The notes: generated from the sequence alone by a model not told the origin. Positions 1-6,545 are shown, counted from the stretch's first letter. The stretch is DNA of 16,414 nucleotides from an uncultured Oscillospiraceae bacterium (GCA_900542575.1 UQOE01000038.1:1-16414); one strand, 5' to 3'. A program made the numbers and translations.

Positions 1-137
1 TACAGGAAAGCTATGTGTCATTTCTATGTGTTGCACTTACATTGTAAATTCGCCCTATTTAAATGAGCTGGGTATCGTAGAAAAAAAAGTGCTGCTCAGA
101 ATGATGTTTCAGCAAAACAGTGTAAAAAGCACAGAAT

Positions 138-147
138 TGTGGAAAAC
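138..147 (-). promoter_or_regulatory. Candidate isolated DnaA box
   Basis: On the minus strand this reads GTTTTCCACA, the same ten bases as the DnaA box at 4991-5000 in the origin. It differs from the consensus TTATCCACA by one base. It lies about 4.8 kb from the origin cluster, in the intergenic stretch left of the jag terminator. It could be a DnaA-regulated site or a titration site, or a chance match. The rest of 1-180 shows no gene, only a small palindrome at 37-47. Confidence 0.35.
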
Positions 148-180
148 TCGGTCAAATTTGTCAAAATTTAGCAGACAAGT

Positions 181-212
181 AAAAAAGATCCGCTCATAAG
201 AGCGGATCTTTT
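181..212 (-). terminator. Intrinsic terminator of the rpmH-jag operon
   Basis: A perfect 13-bp inverted repeat (183-195 with 200-212) has a 4-nt loop. Read on the minus strand it is followed by a run of T (186-181). It starts 11 nt beyond the jag stop codon, the expected place for the end of the leftward operon. Confidence 0.9.
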
Positions 213-223
213 CCGATTTGAAC

Positions 224-1393
224 TTAATCTTCCTCTTTCGGCTCAGAGGACTCTGCCGGCTTTTTGGTCGGTGTAATCTTTCCATAGAGCATTCCCTCAA
301 CATCTTTACGAGGTGCCCGTTCCGCAGCCGGTGCAGAAGAAGCTGCAGAAGTTCTGCGGGAAGAGTCTCTCCGCTCGCCGCTACTGCGGCCATTTCCACG
401 GCGACCGCCGCGGCCTCCATTGCCGCGGTAATTGCTGCGGTATCCGCCGCGATTGTTATTGCGGCGCGGACGATCATTCAGCGGTTTGACGCCTTCGGCA
501 AGAGCAATGACGACACGGCGGTCGGCATCTTCACCGATGGAGTAAGAGACAACGCCGTCAATGTCAGCAACCGTAGTATGGATAATACGACGCTCGGAGG
601 GATTCATGGGATTAAGAGTGACACTGCGGCCATACTTACGAACCCGTCTTGCATTCTTGCGTGCAATTTCACGAAGGGTGCGTTCCCGTTTCTGACGATA
701 ATCACCGACATTGATGGAAATACGGACTTTTCCTTCCTCATGGCCATGATTTGCGGCCAGACGAACCAGATACTGAATGGAGTCCAGCGTCTCTCCACGG
801 CGGCCGATGATGAGACTGTAATCGTCGTCACTGAGTACCTGGAAGAAGTATTCCTTCTCATTTTTCAGGACATTGATGGTCGCGTTCTGAACACCGATTT
901 TTTCAATAATTTCAGAAAGGTAGGCATAGCCTTTCCGAACTGCCTCCGGAGTATCTTCCAGATTGACCGCTTCCGGAATTTTCTCCTCCGGAACCGTTAC
1001 CTGCTCTGAATTTTCGGGAGCACGGTTCATCGGCTTTGCAGCTGGAGTCTCTTCTTTCGCCGAAGCTGCTGCTGTCTTTTTCTCCGCAGTGTTCTTCTTC
1101 TCAGCCGTTTTTTTCTCAGATGCCGGTTTTCTGGGGGCCGTCTTTTTCTCCGCCTCTTTTTTGGGAACAGCGGACTTCTTTTTAGGAGCCGGTTTTTCAA
1201 CAGGGGCATCCGGAATTTCATAATAGGCTCGAACTTCTGCATCTTTTCCGCCGAAAATTCCGAATTTTTTCTTCTCGGGCATTGTCAGAACTTCATAGCT
1301 GACAATGACGTCCTCCGGGGCACCGAGCGCATTTTTCGCGTTGATCTGTGCCTGTTCGATGGTTGGGCCTTTTGCCACAGCATCGATGATCAT
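224..1393 (-). CDS. jag: Jag/KhpB RNA-binding protein (SpoIIIJ-associated)
   Basis: This is the Jag (KhpB, EloR) cytoplasmic RNA-binding protein. Relatives act with YidC and the KhpA protein in membrane-protein biogenesis, elongation and division. The Jag_N domain covers residues 1-58 and includes KKKFGIFGGKDAEV. Residues about 60-125 form a Lys/Ala/Glu/Pro-rich, histone-H1-like linker. A KH domain follows at about 152-228 with its GxxG loop at G197-G200 (IIGRRGETLDS). An R3H domain at about 235-300 carries RxxxH at R268-H272. At 389 aa it is far longer than the roughly 200-aa Bacillus protein because of the linker and an RGG/RG-rich tail (residues 308-348). The ATG is preceded by AAGGAGG with 7-nt spacing. 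The gene lies 173 nt beyond yidC, last in the operon. The family call is secure; the function of the tail is unknown. Confidence 0.95.
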   Translation of the reverse strand: MIIDAVAKGPTIEQAQINAKNALGAPEDVIVSYEVLTMPEKKKFGIFGGKDAEVRAYYEIPDAPVEKPAPKKKSAVPKKEAEKKTAPRKPASEKKTAEKKNTAEKKTAAASAKEETPAAKPMNRAPENSEQVTVPEEKIPEAVNLEDTPEAVRKGYAYLSEIIEKIGVQNATINVLKNEKEYFFQVLSDDDYSLIIGRRGETLDSIQYLVRLAANHGHEEGKVRISINVGDYRQKRERTLREIARKNARRVRKYGRSVTLNPMNPSERRIIHTTVADIDGVVSYSIGEDADRRVVIALAEGVKPLNDRPRRNNNRGGYRSNYRGNGGRGGRRGNGRSSGERRDSSRRTSAASSAPAAERAPRKDVEGMLYGKITPTKKPAESSEPKEED

Positions 1394-1496
1394 ATGATTT
1401 CCTCCTTTTTCCGTTCCGGACTCCTCCGCAATGTTAGAAGTAATAGAAGTGGTTCATATAAGAAAAATACCGGAAGCAGAACCTTAAATTACAAAT

Positions 1497-1533
1497 AAAG
1501 CCGCTGCAGGCGAAAATTCCTGTGGGCGGCTTT
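1497..1533 (-). terminator. Hairpin between yidC and jag, possible partial terminator
   Basis: An 8-bp stem, AAAGCCGC with GCGGCTTT, encloses an inner CAGG/CCTG pairing. It starts 34 nt after the yidC stop. On the minus strand the trailing tract is TTTATTTGT, so termination may be incomplete. It could lower jag expression relative to yidC or protect the yidC 3' end. No convincing separate jag promoter was found in the remaining gap. Confidence 0.5.
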
Positions 1534-1566
1534 AACGTTTTTAGATTTCAGGCTTGTGCCGCAATT

Positions 1567-2568
1567 TTAATCTTCAGCAGACGCGCGGTATTCGTCGAGA
1601 ATCTGTTTGTCACGCTTAAAAGCTGTCTCTTTTTCGCGGCGAACCATGGTCTCGTCGATCATAATTTCAGCAATGACTTTGTCCGGTGTATAGATACGGT
1701 CCAGAATAATCATCTGAATGACACCTAGAAGACTGTTGAATGCCCAGTAAACACCGATACCAACCGGGAACTCAAAGGCGAGCCAGAGGGAGATAAGAGG
1801 CATTGTGAGCATCATGCAGCCCATGGATGCCATGCTGGACTGAGTAGCGTCCCCCTGCTTTTTGGTGCGCCAGAGCGTATAAATGGAGCTCAGCATTGCA
1901 AACAGGAACGAGAGAATTGGAACCAGAACAATGAGATGGTTCGTATGCATAAGCTGTTTCGGAATGTCACCGAAGTTGAAGCCGACCGCGTTGAAATGGT
2001 CGCTGAAATTCTGAAGAACAGGGAATACAGCTGGGTCTACACCTGTATGAGCACCCTGCAGCTGGCTGACGTGTTTCAATACGGTAATTTCATTATAACC
2101 CGCTGCGCGCCGGCCGGTGGTATGTTCAAACGCCTGAACCGCGTTGGTCAGTTTTTCAACCGTACCATTGCCGAAAATTTTGTCAATTCGGAGAATATAG
2201 GTCAGCGGCTTATAGATGGCACCATACAGACCCATAATAATGATAAACTGGAAAATCAGAGTGCCGCAGCCCATATTCATGGAACTGAAGCCCTCTTTCT
2301 GATAAAACTCCGTAATGGCTTCGTTCTGTTTCTGCTGGTCGTCTTTATATTTCTCTTTAATTTTATTGATTCTGGTCTGCATGCGTCTGGACTTTGCCTG
2401 ATTCTTCTGCTGCTTAATGGAAGAGGGAAGAAGAATGAGCTTGATGATGATAGCAAAGAACAGGATTGCAACCAGATAGTTCTGATGGAACAGGTTATAG
2501 AGAAATGCGATGACGTAGCCGAACGGATACGAAAAAATGTTGTAAATAAAATTGTAAAAACCGTTCAA
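1567..2568 (-). CDS. yidC: Membrane protein insertase YidC/OxaA (SpoIIIJ type)
   Basis: YidC inserts membrane proteins, alone or with the Sec translocon. The chosen start is TTG (2568-2566), which lies after the yidD stop and 9 nt downstream of a GGAGG. An in-frame ATG at 2622 would extend it 18 residues into yidD and has no hydrophobic or conserved content. The 333-aa product has five predicted membrane segments at about 33-49, 100-122, 211-232, 251-269 and 271-290. A basic cytoplasmic loop follows the first (KQQKNQAKSRR). An enlarged external loop of about 75 residues lies between the second and third. The hydrophilic-groove basic residue in the first segment is Lys43 rather than the Arg of Bacillus and E. 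coli. No lipoprotein signal peptide is seen, unlike Bacillus SpoIIIJ. It pairs with jag downstream. Confidence 0.93.
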   Translation of the reverse strand: MNGFYNFIYNIFSYPFGYVIAFLYNLFHQNYLVAILFFAIIIKLILLPSSIKQQKNQAKSRRMQTRINKIKEKYKDDQQKQNEAITEFYQKEGFSSMNMGCGTLIFQFIIIMGLYGAIYKPLTYILRIDKIFGNGTVEKLTNAVQAFEHTTGRRAAGYNEITVLKHVSQLQGAHTGVDPAVFPVLQNFSDHFNAVGFNFGDIPKQLMHTNHLIVLVPILSFLFAMLSSIYTLWRTKKQGDATQSSMASMGCMMLTMPLISLWLAFEFPVGIGVYWAFNSLLGVIQMIILDRIYTPDKVIAEIMIDETMVRREKETAFKRDKQILDEYRASAED

Positions 2569-2587
2569 AGAAAATGTCCTCCGTCCC

Positions 2588-2815
2588 TCAGTAGTATTCC
2601 TTGATTTCGGGCACCGGGTCATAACCGCCGCTCGTAAGGGGACTGCATCGGATAATACGCCAGATGGTCAGAAGCGAACCTTTCACCGCACCGAACCGCT
2701 CAATTGCGGTCAGCCCGTATTGGGAACAGGTCGGGTAAAACTTGCAGGTAGGGGGCTTATGCGGTGAAATATGCTTTCTGTAAAAATTGATCAGAGCGAT
2801 GAGAAACTGCTTCAT
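2588..2815 (-). CDS. yidD: Membrane protein insertion efficiency factor YidD
   Basis: YidD is a small membrane-associated protein that aids YidC-dependent insertion in E. coli. The 75-aa product carries the family pattern YRKHISPHKPPTCKFYPTCS (residues 12-31), with the conserved cysteines C24, C30 and C57. It ends RCSPLTSGGYDPVPE (residues 56-70). The N-terminal stretch MKQFLIALINFY is amphipathic. The start ATG overlaps the rnpA stop in ATGA, with only a weak AGGA upstream, so translation is probably coupled to rnpA. The length and motif order are typical for the family. Confidence 0.95.
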   Translation of the reverse strand: MKQFLIALINFYRKHISPHKPPTCKFYPTCSQYGLTAIERFGAVKGSLLTIWRIIRCSPLTSGGYDPVPEIKEYY

Positions 2816-3180
2816 GATCCTGACTCTGCCGGAATGATGCCGGCATTTTTTAACTGGGAGACCATGATTTTGGCAAGGTCTGTACTTTTTTTATAGCGCG
2901 TCCGCACGCGGCAGACAAAGATAAAGTCATAACCCTGCAGTGCGTCTCCATACGTACCATAGACTTCCCGAAACGCCGCCCGGACCAGCCTTCTGGATTT
3001 ATTTCGCTCCACGGCATTGCCGATTTTTTTACTGGAAGTTATTCCTATACGACAAATTCCCGCACGGTTCTTCATAAAATAAATAACCAGTGCAGGATTT
3101 GTACAGGAGGTTCCTCGCTTATAGAGCCTCCGAAAGTCTGTGTTACGTTTTAGAATTGTCGGAGCATTTGGTCCAGACAT
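2812..3180 (-). CDS. rnpA: Ribonuclease P protein component
   Basis: RnpA is the protein subunit of RNase P. It binds the catalytic RNA and the 5' leader of precursor tRNAs. The 122-aa product shows the N-terminal LKRNTDFRRLYKRG (residues 10-23) and the RNA-contact helix GNAVERNKSRRLVRAAFRE (residues 54-72). The usual RNR core reads RNK here. The ATG shares one base with the rpmH stop (TGATG) and there is no better in-frame start before the conserved region. The roughly 9-residue leader MSGPNAPTI is therefore accepted. No good ribosome site lies in the rpmH end, which suggests translational coupling. Confidence 0.94.
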   Translation of the reverse strand: MSGPNAPTILKRNTDFRRLYKRGTSCTNPALVIYFMKNRAGICRIGITSSKKIGNAVERNKSRRLVRAAFREVYGTYGDALQGYDFIFVCRVRTRYKKSTDLAKIMVSQLKNAGIIPAESGS

Positions 3181-3314
3181 CAGGCAGAGAGTTTCTTTCT
3201 GCCTCTAGCTCTACGGCGGGCAAGGACTTTGCGGCCGTTGCTGGTAGACATTCTTTTGCGGAAGCCATGCTCTTTCGCTCTATGGCGCTTTTTCGGCTGA
3301 TAGGTTCTCTTCAT
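3180..3314 (-). CDS. rpmH: 50S ribosomal protein L34
   Basis: Translation of the minus strand from the ATG at 3314 gives 44 residues beginning MKRTYQPKKRHRAKEHGFRK. The product continues RMSTSNGRKVLARRRARGRK and ends KLSA, a full-length, highly typical bacterial L34. A TGGAGGTGG ribosome site lies about 9 nt upstream. It is the first gene of the leftward operon, downstream of a near-consensus promoter. Its TGA stop overlaps the rnpA ATG by one base. Confidence 0.98.
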   Translation of the reverse strand: MKRTYQPKKRHRAKEHGFRKRMSTSNGRKVLARRRARGRKKLSA

Positions 3315-3365
3315 GCTGCTGCCACCTCCAATGCAAAATGATACAAATTAACTTTGTAGGGCATC

Positions 3366-3395
3366 ATTATATACTAATAAAATAAAAAAAGTCAA
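3366..3395 (-). promoter_or_regulatory. Promoter of the rpmH-rnpA-yidD-yidC-jag operon
   Basis: On the minus strand the -35 is TTGACT (3395-3390) and the -10 is TATAAT (3371-3366), with an 18-nt, almost pure A/T spacer. Both hexamers are at or one base from the sigma-A consensus. The rpmH ATG lies about 50 nt downstream. Confidence 0.85.
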
Positions 3396-3480
3396 TCCTT
3401 CTGTCAGAGAAAAATGAAAAAATGCCGTATTACTGCCATTTTTACACCAGTCCATAAGAATTGGAACAATGTCCCTCAGA

Positions 3481-3509
3481 TTGAAAACAAGGGGTAATTA
3501 TGATAAAAT
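3481..3509 (+). promoter_or_regulatory. dnaA promoter with extended -10
   Basis: The -35 is TTGAAA (3481-3486), the spacer is 17 nt, and the -10 is TAAAAT (3504-3509) preceded by TGA, an extended -10 element. The predicted start of transcription is near 3516, giving a leader of about 86 nt before dnaA. It is divergent from the rpmH promoter. No convincing DnaA box was found within 3396-3601. Confidence 0.75.
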
Positions 3510-3538
3510 TTAACAGTTACAATATACGTGTCGCTCTA

Positions 3539-3561
3539 TATATATTAATATGTAATATATA
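3539..3561. repeat. A/T-only inverted repeat in the dnaA leader
   Basis: TATATATTA (3539-3547) and TAATATATA (3553-3561) form a perfect 9-bp inverted repeat around a 5-nt loop. It lies 40 nt before the dnaA start in a strongly AT-rich stretch (3537-3564). It could be an easily melted DNA element or a weak leader hairpin. No protein is assigned to it. Confidence 0.6.
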
Positions 3562-3601
3562 ATAGGTTGCAAAGACAGGAAAAAGACAGGAGAGAATTTT
3601 C

Positions 3602-4942
3602 TTGGAAATGGATTCCTACGCCGACATCTGGGCGCTGGTGAAACAGTACTGCAAGGAAAAGGAGAGCAGTACCATTTATTCACTTTGGATTGAACCGCTG
3701 AACCTGGTTTCCTTCGAAGAGAATGAAGTCATACTTTCCACGACCGCATTTAAATCGAATATTGTGCGCAATAAATTTATGGGTCTGCTGAATGAAGCAT
3801 TTGAGGCCATTATGGGCTTCTCCATTCACATTGAAATTATTGCGGATAATGAGACGTCCCAGGCAGAAAAAACGCCGGATCGGCCAAAAGAGGAAGAGGT
3901 ACGGACCTTCTCCGGAAACCCGGAGCTCACCTTTGATACATTTGTCGTCGGCTCTTCCAACAAATTTGCACATGCCGCCGCACTGGCAGTTGCTTCTACG
4001 CCGGGACAGGCCTACAACCCGCTGTTTATCTACGGAAACTCCGGGCTTGGAAAAACCCATCTGCTCAATGCCATCTGTGCAGAAATTCAGAAAGAAAACC
4101 CGACCGCAAAAATTATCTATACCTGCGGCGAAGACTTTACCAATGAGCTCATCAACTCCATTGAAAAAAAGACCATGCAGCAGTTCCATGACAAATATCG
4201 CACGGTTGACGTCCTGCTGATGGATGATATTCAGTTCATCGGAGGAAAAACGCAGACGCAGGAAGAGTTCTTCCACACCTTTAACGCCCTGGTCAATGAC
4301 AGTAAGCAGATTGTTTTGACCTCTGACCGTCCCCCGAAGGAAATCCCGCTTCTGGAAGAACGCATCAAGACACGGTTCGAATGGGGTCTGCTGGCAGATA
4401 TCCAGCCGCCGGACTTCGAGACCCGAATGGCAATTATCAAGCGCAAAGCAGACTACTATCATCTCGACCTGTCCGACGACGTCATTCAGTACATTGCGGA
4501 GAAGCTCAAAAGCAATGTACGGCAGCTGGAGGGCACCGTTAAGAAAATCAACGCCTATCACACCATTGACGGTCAGAAACCCTCTATAGCAACGGCTGAC
4601 AAGGCAATCAAGGATATTCAGAGCGACAACGAGCCTGTACCGGTCACCATCGACAAAATCTTAAACGAGGTGGCACGTACCTACAGCATCCCTGTAGAAA
4701 GCATTACCTCGGACAAACGGAGCGCCGACATATCCAAGGCCCGTCAGGCAGCTATGTACATTGTCCGCGAAGTAACCGGACTCTCTATGGAAAAAATCGG
4801 AGAGGCCTTTGGAAACAAACACCATTCTACGGTTATCTATAACATCAACGTCGCGGAAAAAGACATGAAAAACGACCCGGCGGTCCGCTCCACCATACAG
4901 GGAATTATCAACAATATCAATGAAAACAGTCGAAGCTTCTGA
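3602..4942 (+). CDS. dnaA: Chromosomal replication initiator DnaA
   Basis: DnaA is the AAA+ ATPase that binds DnaA boxes and unwinds oriC. The 446-aa length equals that of the Bacillus protein. Domain I spans about 1-80, a short linker about 81-105, and the AAA+ core about 106-320. The core has Walker A GNSGLGKT (145-152), Walker B DVLLMDD (203-209), sensor 1 around S241-D242, the arginine finger R258 and sensor 2 R307. The DNA-binding domain is about 345-446. The usual signature G(G)RDH(S/T)TV reads GNKHHSTV (404-411), so the conserved Asp is His407. The start is TTG, 7 nt after AGGAGAG. An ATG two codons later would give 13-nt spacing and is a less likely alternative. The gene opens the rightward replication operon. 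Confidence 0.98.
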   Translation: MEMDSYADIWALVKQYCKEKESSTIYSLWIEPLNLVSFEENEVILSTTAFKSNIVRNKFMGLLNEAFEAIMGFSIHIEIIADNETSQAEKTPDRPKEEEVRTFSGNPELTFDTFVVGSSNKFAHAAALAVASTPGQAYNPLFIYGNSGLGKTHLLNAICAEIQKENPTAKIIYTCGEDFTNELINSIEKKTMQQFHDKYRTVDVLLMDDIQFIGGKTQTQEEFFHTFNALVNDSKQIVLTSDRPPKEIPLLEERIKTRFEWGLLADIQPPDFETRMAIIKRKADYYHLDLSDDVIQYIAEKLKSNVRQLEGTVKKINAYHTIDGQKPSIATADKAIKDIQSDNEPVPVTIDKILNEVARTYSIPVESITSDKRSADISKARQAAMYIVREVTGLSMEKIGEAFGNKHHSTVIYNINVAEKDMKNDPAVRSTIQGIINNINENSRSF

Positions 4943-4948
4943 GAAGAG

Positions 4949-5000
4949 TTTTCCACTTTTCCACTGACATTCCACTGTCTGCTTTCCACAGTTTTCCACA
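4949..5000 (+). repeat. Tandem DnaA-box cluster
   Basis: Five direct copies of a TTTTCCAC-like element occur. They are TTTTCCACT at 4949-4957 and 4957-4965 (sharing one base), CATTCCACT at 4968-4976, CTTTCCACA at 4982-4990 and TTTTCCACA at 4992-5000. Against TTATCCACA the last has one mismatch and the others have more. All share the TTCCAC core and point toward dnaN. Confidence 0.75.
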
Positions 5001-5097
5001 CGAAAGAAAAATCTGTGAAAAAACAGGCCGGGGCTTCGGAAAAAATTCGGAAAATTTTCTGTATGAATTTTTCGCGTTACTCTGCGAAAAACAGAAC

Positions 5098-5164
5098 TTT
5101 TCCGCAGAACTGACCGCCCCTATTACTATTACTGAAATTAATTATTTATTCTTTTGTTATATGA
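5098..5164 (+). other. Basal unwinding module: DnaA box, GC spacer, DnaA-trio, AT tract
   Basis: A box-like TTTTCCGCA (5098-5106) is followed by a GC-rich spacer ending in CCGCCCC. A trinucleotide register CTA TTA CTA TTA CTG AAA TTA (5120-5140) comes next, then an AT-rich stretch to 5164. This order is that of the Bacillus DnaA-box, GC-rich, DnaA-trio unwinding system, where DnaA filaments grip single-stranded triplets. The match is by eye and to the known pattern. Confidence 0.7.
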
Positions 5165-5185
5165 CTGCAAAAGGAGGCAAAATCG

Positions 5186-6292
5186 ATGAAAATCGACTGC
5201 AGTGCGCAGCTGTTGAACGAGGCATGCCAGAATGTACAGAGGGTTGTCACAACCAAAACGACAATTCCGGCCATGGAAGGCATTCTGCTCAAGGCAGAGG
5301 ATGACACCCTGGAACTGACGGGCTACGACCTAGAAGTAGGTATTATTACCAAAATTCCAGTTACCGTATCAGAAGAGGGCGGTATTGTACTGAACGCCAA
5401 AGTACTCTGTGATATCCTCCGGCGTCTGCCGGCAGAAAATGTCAGCATCGAAGCCGATGCACGGCAATCCTGTGTCATCCGCTGCGGAGAAATTGAGTAC
5501 AAGCTGGTGGGAATCGCAGCAGAAGAATATCCGGAGCTTCCAACAGTAACGGAATCCCGTCCTATTCTTGCAGACAGTGAGATTCTGAACGAAATGATTC
5601 ACCAGACTATCTTTGCCGTCTCCGCAAATGACACAAAGATGATTCACAATGGCGTCAAATTTGAAATCAGTCCCAACCAGCTTCGTCTGGTAGCGGTTGA
5701 CGGTTTCCGGCTTGCCATCCGTACCGAGGAAATCAAGTATTCGCAGGAGCCCTTCTCTTTTGTTGTCCCCTCCAAGACGCTGAATGAGGTCAGCAAACTT
5801 CTCGACGACAGCGACGTGGTCTCCATGAATATTGCAAAGCGGCATATTCTGTTTGAAATCGGCTCCTATGTCATTGTCTCCCGTCTTCTGGACGGCGAAT
5901 TTCTGGACTATCACGCAGCCATTCCAAAATCATTTGCTACGACTGTCGAGGTCGACGTCAAAAACTTTATCAGCAGCATTGAGCGCACTTCTCTGCTCAT
6001 CACTGACCGGCTCAAAAGCCCTCTGCGCTGCATTTTCGACGAAAACAGCATCAAAATTATGTCTTCCACGACTCTTGGTACTGCAGAGGACCGCATTCCG
6101 GCCAAAGTGAACGGGGATCGGGTGGAAATTGGTTTTAATAACCGTTTTCTTCTGGATGCATTCCGTGCCTGTGACTGTGAAAAAGTAAAAGTAACTCTGA
6201 ATGGCTCTCTGTCCCCCATTACCATTGTGCCGCTGGAAGGCGAAAATTTCCTGTTCCTGGTTCTTCCGGTCCGTCTGCGGGGCGAGCACTGA
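5186..6292 (+). CDS. dnaN: DNA polymerase III sliding clamp (beta subunit)
   Basis: DnaN forms the ring-shaped dimer that tethers the replicative polymerase and other partners to DNA. The 368-aa product has normal length and starts MKIDCSAQLLNEACQNVQRV. The family hallmarks include AMEGILLKAEDD-like N-terminal strands, the segment VAVDGFRLAIR (about 173-183), and an ending LVLPVRLRGEH, equivalent to the usual (M)P(M/V)RL tail that borders the partner-binding pocket. An AAGGAGG lies 8 nt before the ATG. No terminator separates it from dnaA, so the two are probably transcribed together across the origin. Confidence 0.97.
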   Translation: MKIDCSAQLLNEACQNVQRVVTTKTTIPAMEGILLKAEDDTLELTGYDLEVGIITKIPVTVSEEGGIVLNAKVLCDILRRLPAENVSIEADARQSCVIRCGEIEYKLVGIAAEEYPELPTVTESRPILADSEILNEMIHQTIFAVSANDTKMIHNGVKFEISPNQLRLVAVDGFRLAIRTEEIKYSQEPFSFVVPSKTLNEVSKLLDDSDVVSMNIAKRHILFEIGSYVIVSRLLDGEFLDYHAAIPKSFATTVEVDVKNFISSIERTSLLITDRLKSPLRCIFDENSIKIMSSTTLGTAEDRIPAKVNGDRVEIGFNNRFLLDAFRACDCEKVKVTLNGSLSPITIVPLEGENFLFLVLPVRLRGEH

Positions 6293-6317
6293 ATCGCGGA
6301 GGGGAGGAAGAGCAGAT

Positions 6318-6545
6318 ATGACGAATGAGACGGCGGCTGCAGTCCCCATTTCCACTGAATTCATCCGCCTGGACAGTGCCATGAAACTGGCAGGTGCAGT
6401 CTATTCCGGAGGCGAGGCGAAACTCTGCATCCAGGAGGGAATGGTTTCTGTCAATGGAGAAATCTGTCTGCAGCGCGGACGGAAACTCCATACTGGGGAC
6501 TGTTTTGTTATCGACGGAGCTGCCTATGAGGTAACCAGGGCATGA
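6318..6545 (+). CDS. rlbA: S4-domain RNA-binding protein YaaA/RlbA
   Basis: This is a 75-aa S4-domain protein of the kind found between dnaN and recF in most Firmicutes. In Bacillus it is linked to ribosome large-subunit assembly. The S4 core is visible as FIRLDSAMKLAGAVYSGGEA (residues 15-34), then QEGMVSVNGEICLQRGRKL (residues 39-57). The first half reads ISTEFIRLD, as in homologues. The ATG is chosen because GGGGAGG lies 10 nt upstream and it follows the dnaN stop. A longer in-frame reading back to 6201 overlaps dnaN and is unlikely. Its TGA overlaps the recF ATG (ATGA), so the two are probably coupled. Confidence 0.9.
   Translation: MTNETAAAVPISTEFIRLDSAMKLAGAVYSGGEAKLCIQEGMVSVNGEICLQRGRKLHTGDCFVIDGAAYEVTRA

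Larger units (their letters stand above)
4943..5164. other. oriC: Chromosomal replication origin oriC (dnaA-dnaN intergenic)
   Basis: The non-coding gap between dnaA and dnaN holds a cluster of same-direction DnaA-box-like sequences at 4949-5000. A GC-richer middle is followed by a last box at 5098-5106, a trinucleotide run and an AT-rich tract to about 5164. Genes on both sides diverge from this area. The layout matches the dnaA-dnaN unwinding half of the Bacillus origin. No box cluster is seen upstream of dnaA, so the origin may be single-part. Function is inferred from motifs and synteny. Confidence 0.88.

Noticed and set aside
218..1009. Long plus-strand reading frame opposite jag
   Set aside because: It is antisense to a well-supported KH/R3H protein and its translation shows no family motif; GC-rich repeats in jag keep the opposite strand open.
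1936..2604. Plus-strand reading frame opposite yidC
   Set aside because: Antisense shadow of a clear YidC, with no ribosome site or recognisable domain.
2569..2622. Upstream ATG extension of yidC
   Set aside because: It overlaps yidD, and the added 18 residues are polar and unlike YidC; the TTG at 2568 has GGAGG at good spacing.
3418..3443. AAAAATG/CATTTTT inverted repeat upstream of dnaA
   Set aside because: Only a 7-bp A/T-rich stem with a 12-nt loop and no flanking gene end; not a credible terminator or operator.
6201..6317. Upstream extension of the S4-domain gene into dnaN
   Set aside because: The added residues are dnaN read out of frame, and the ATG at 6318 has its own strong ribosome site.
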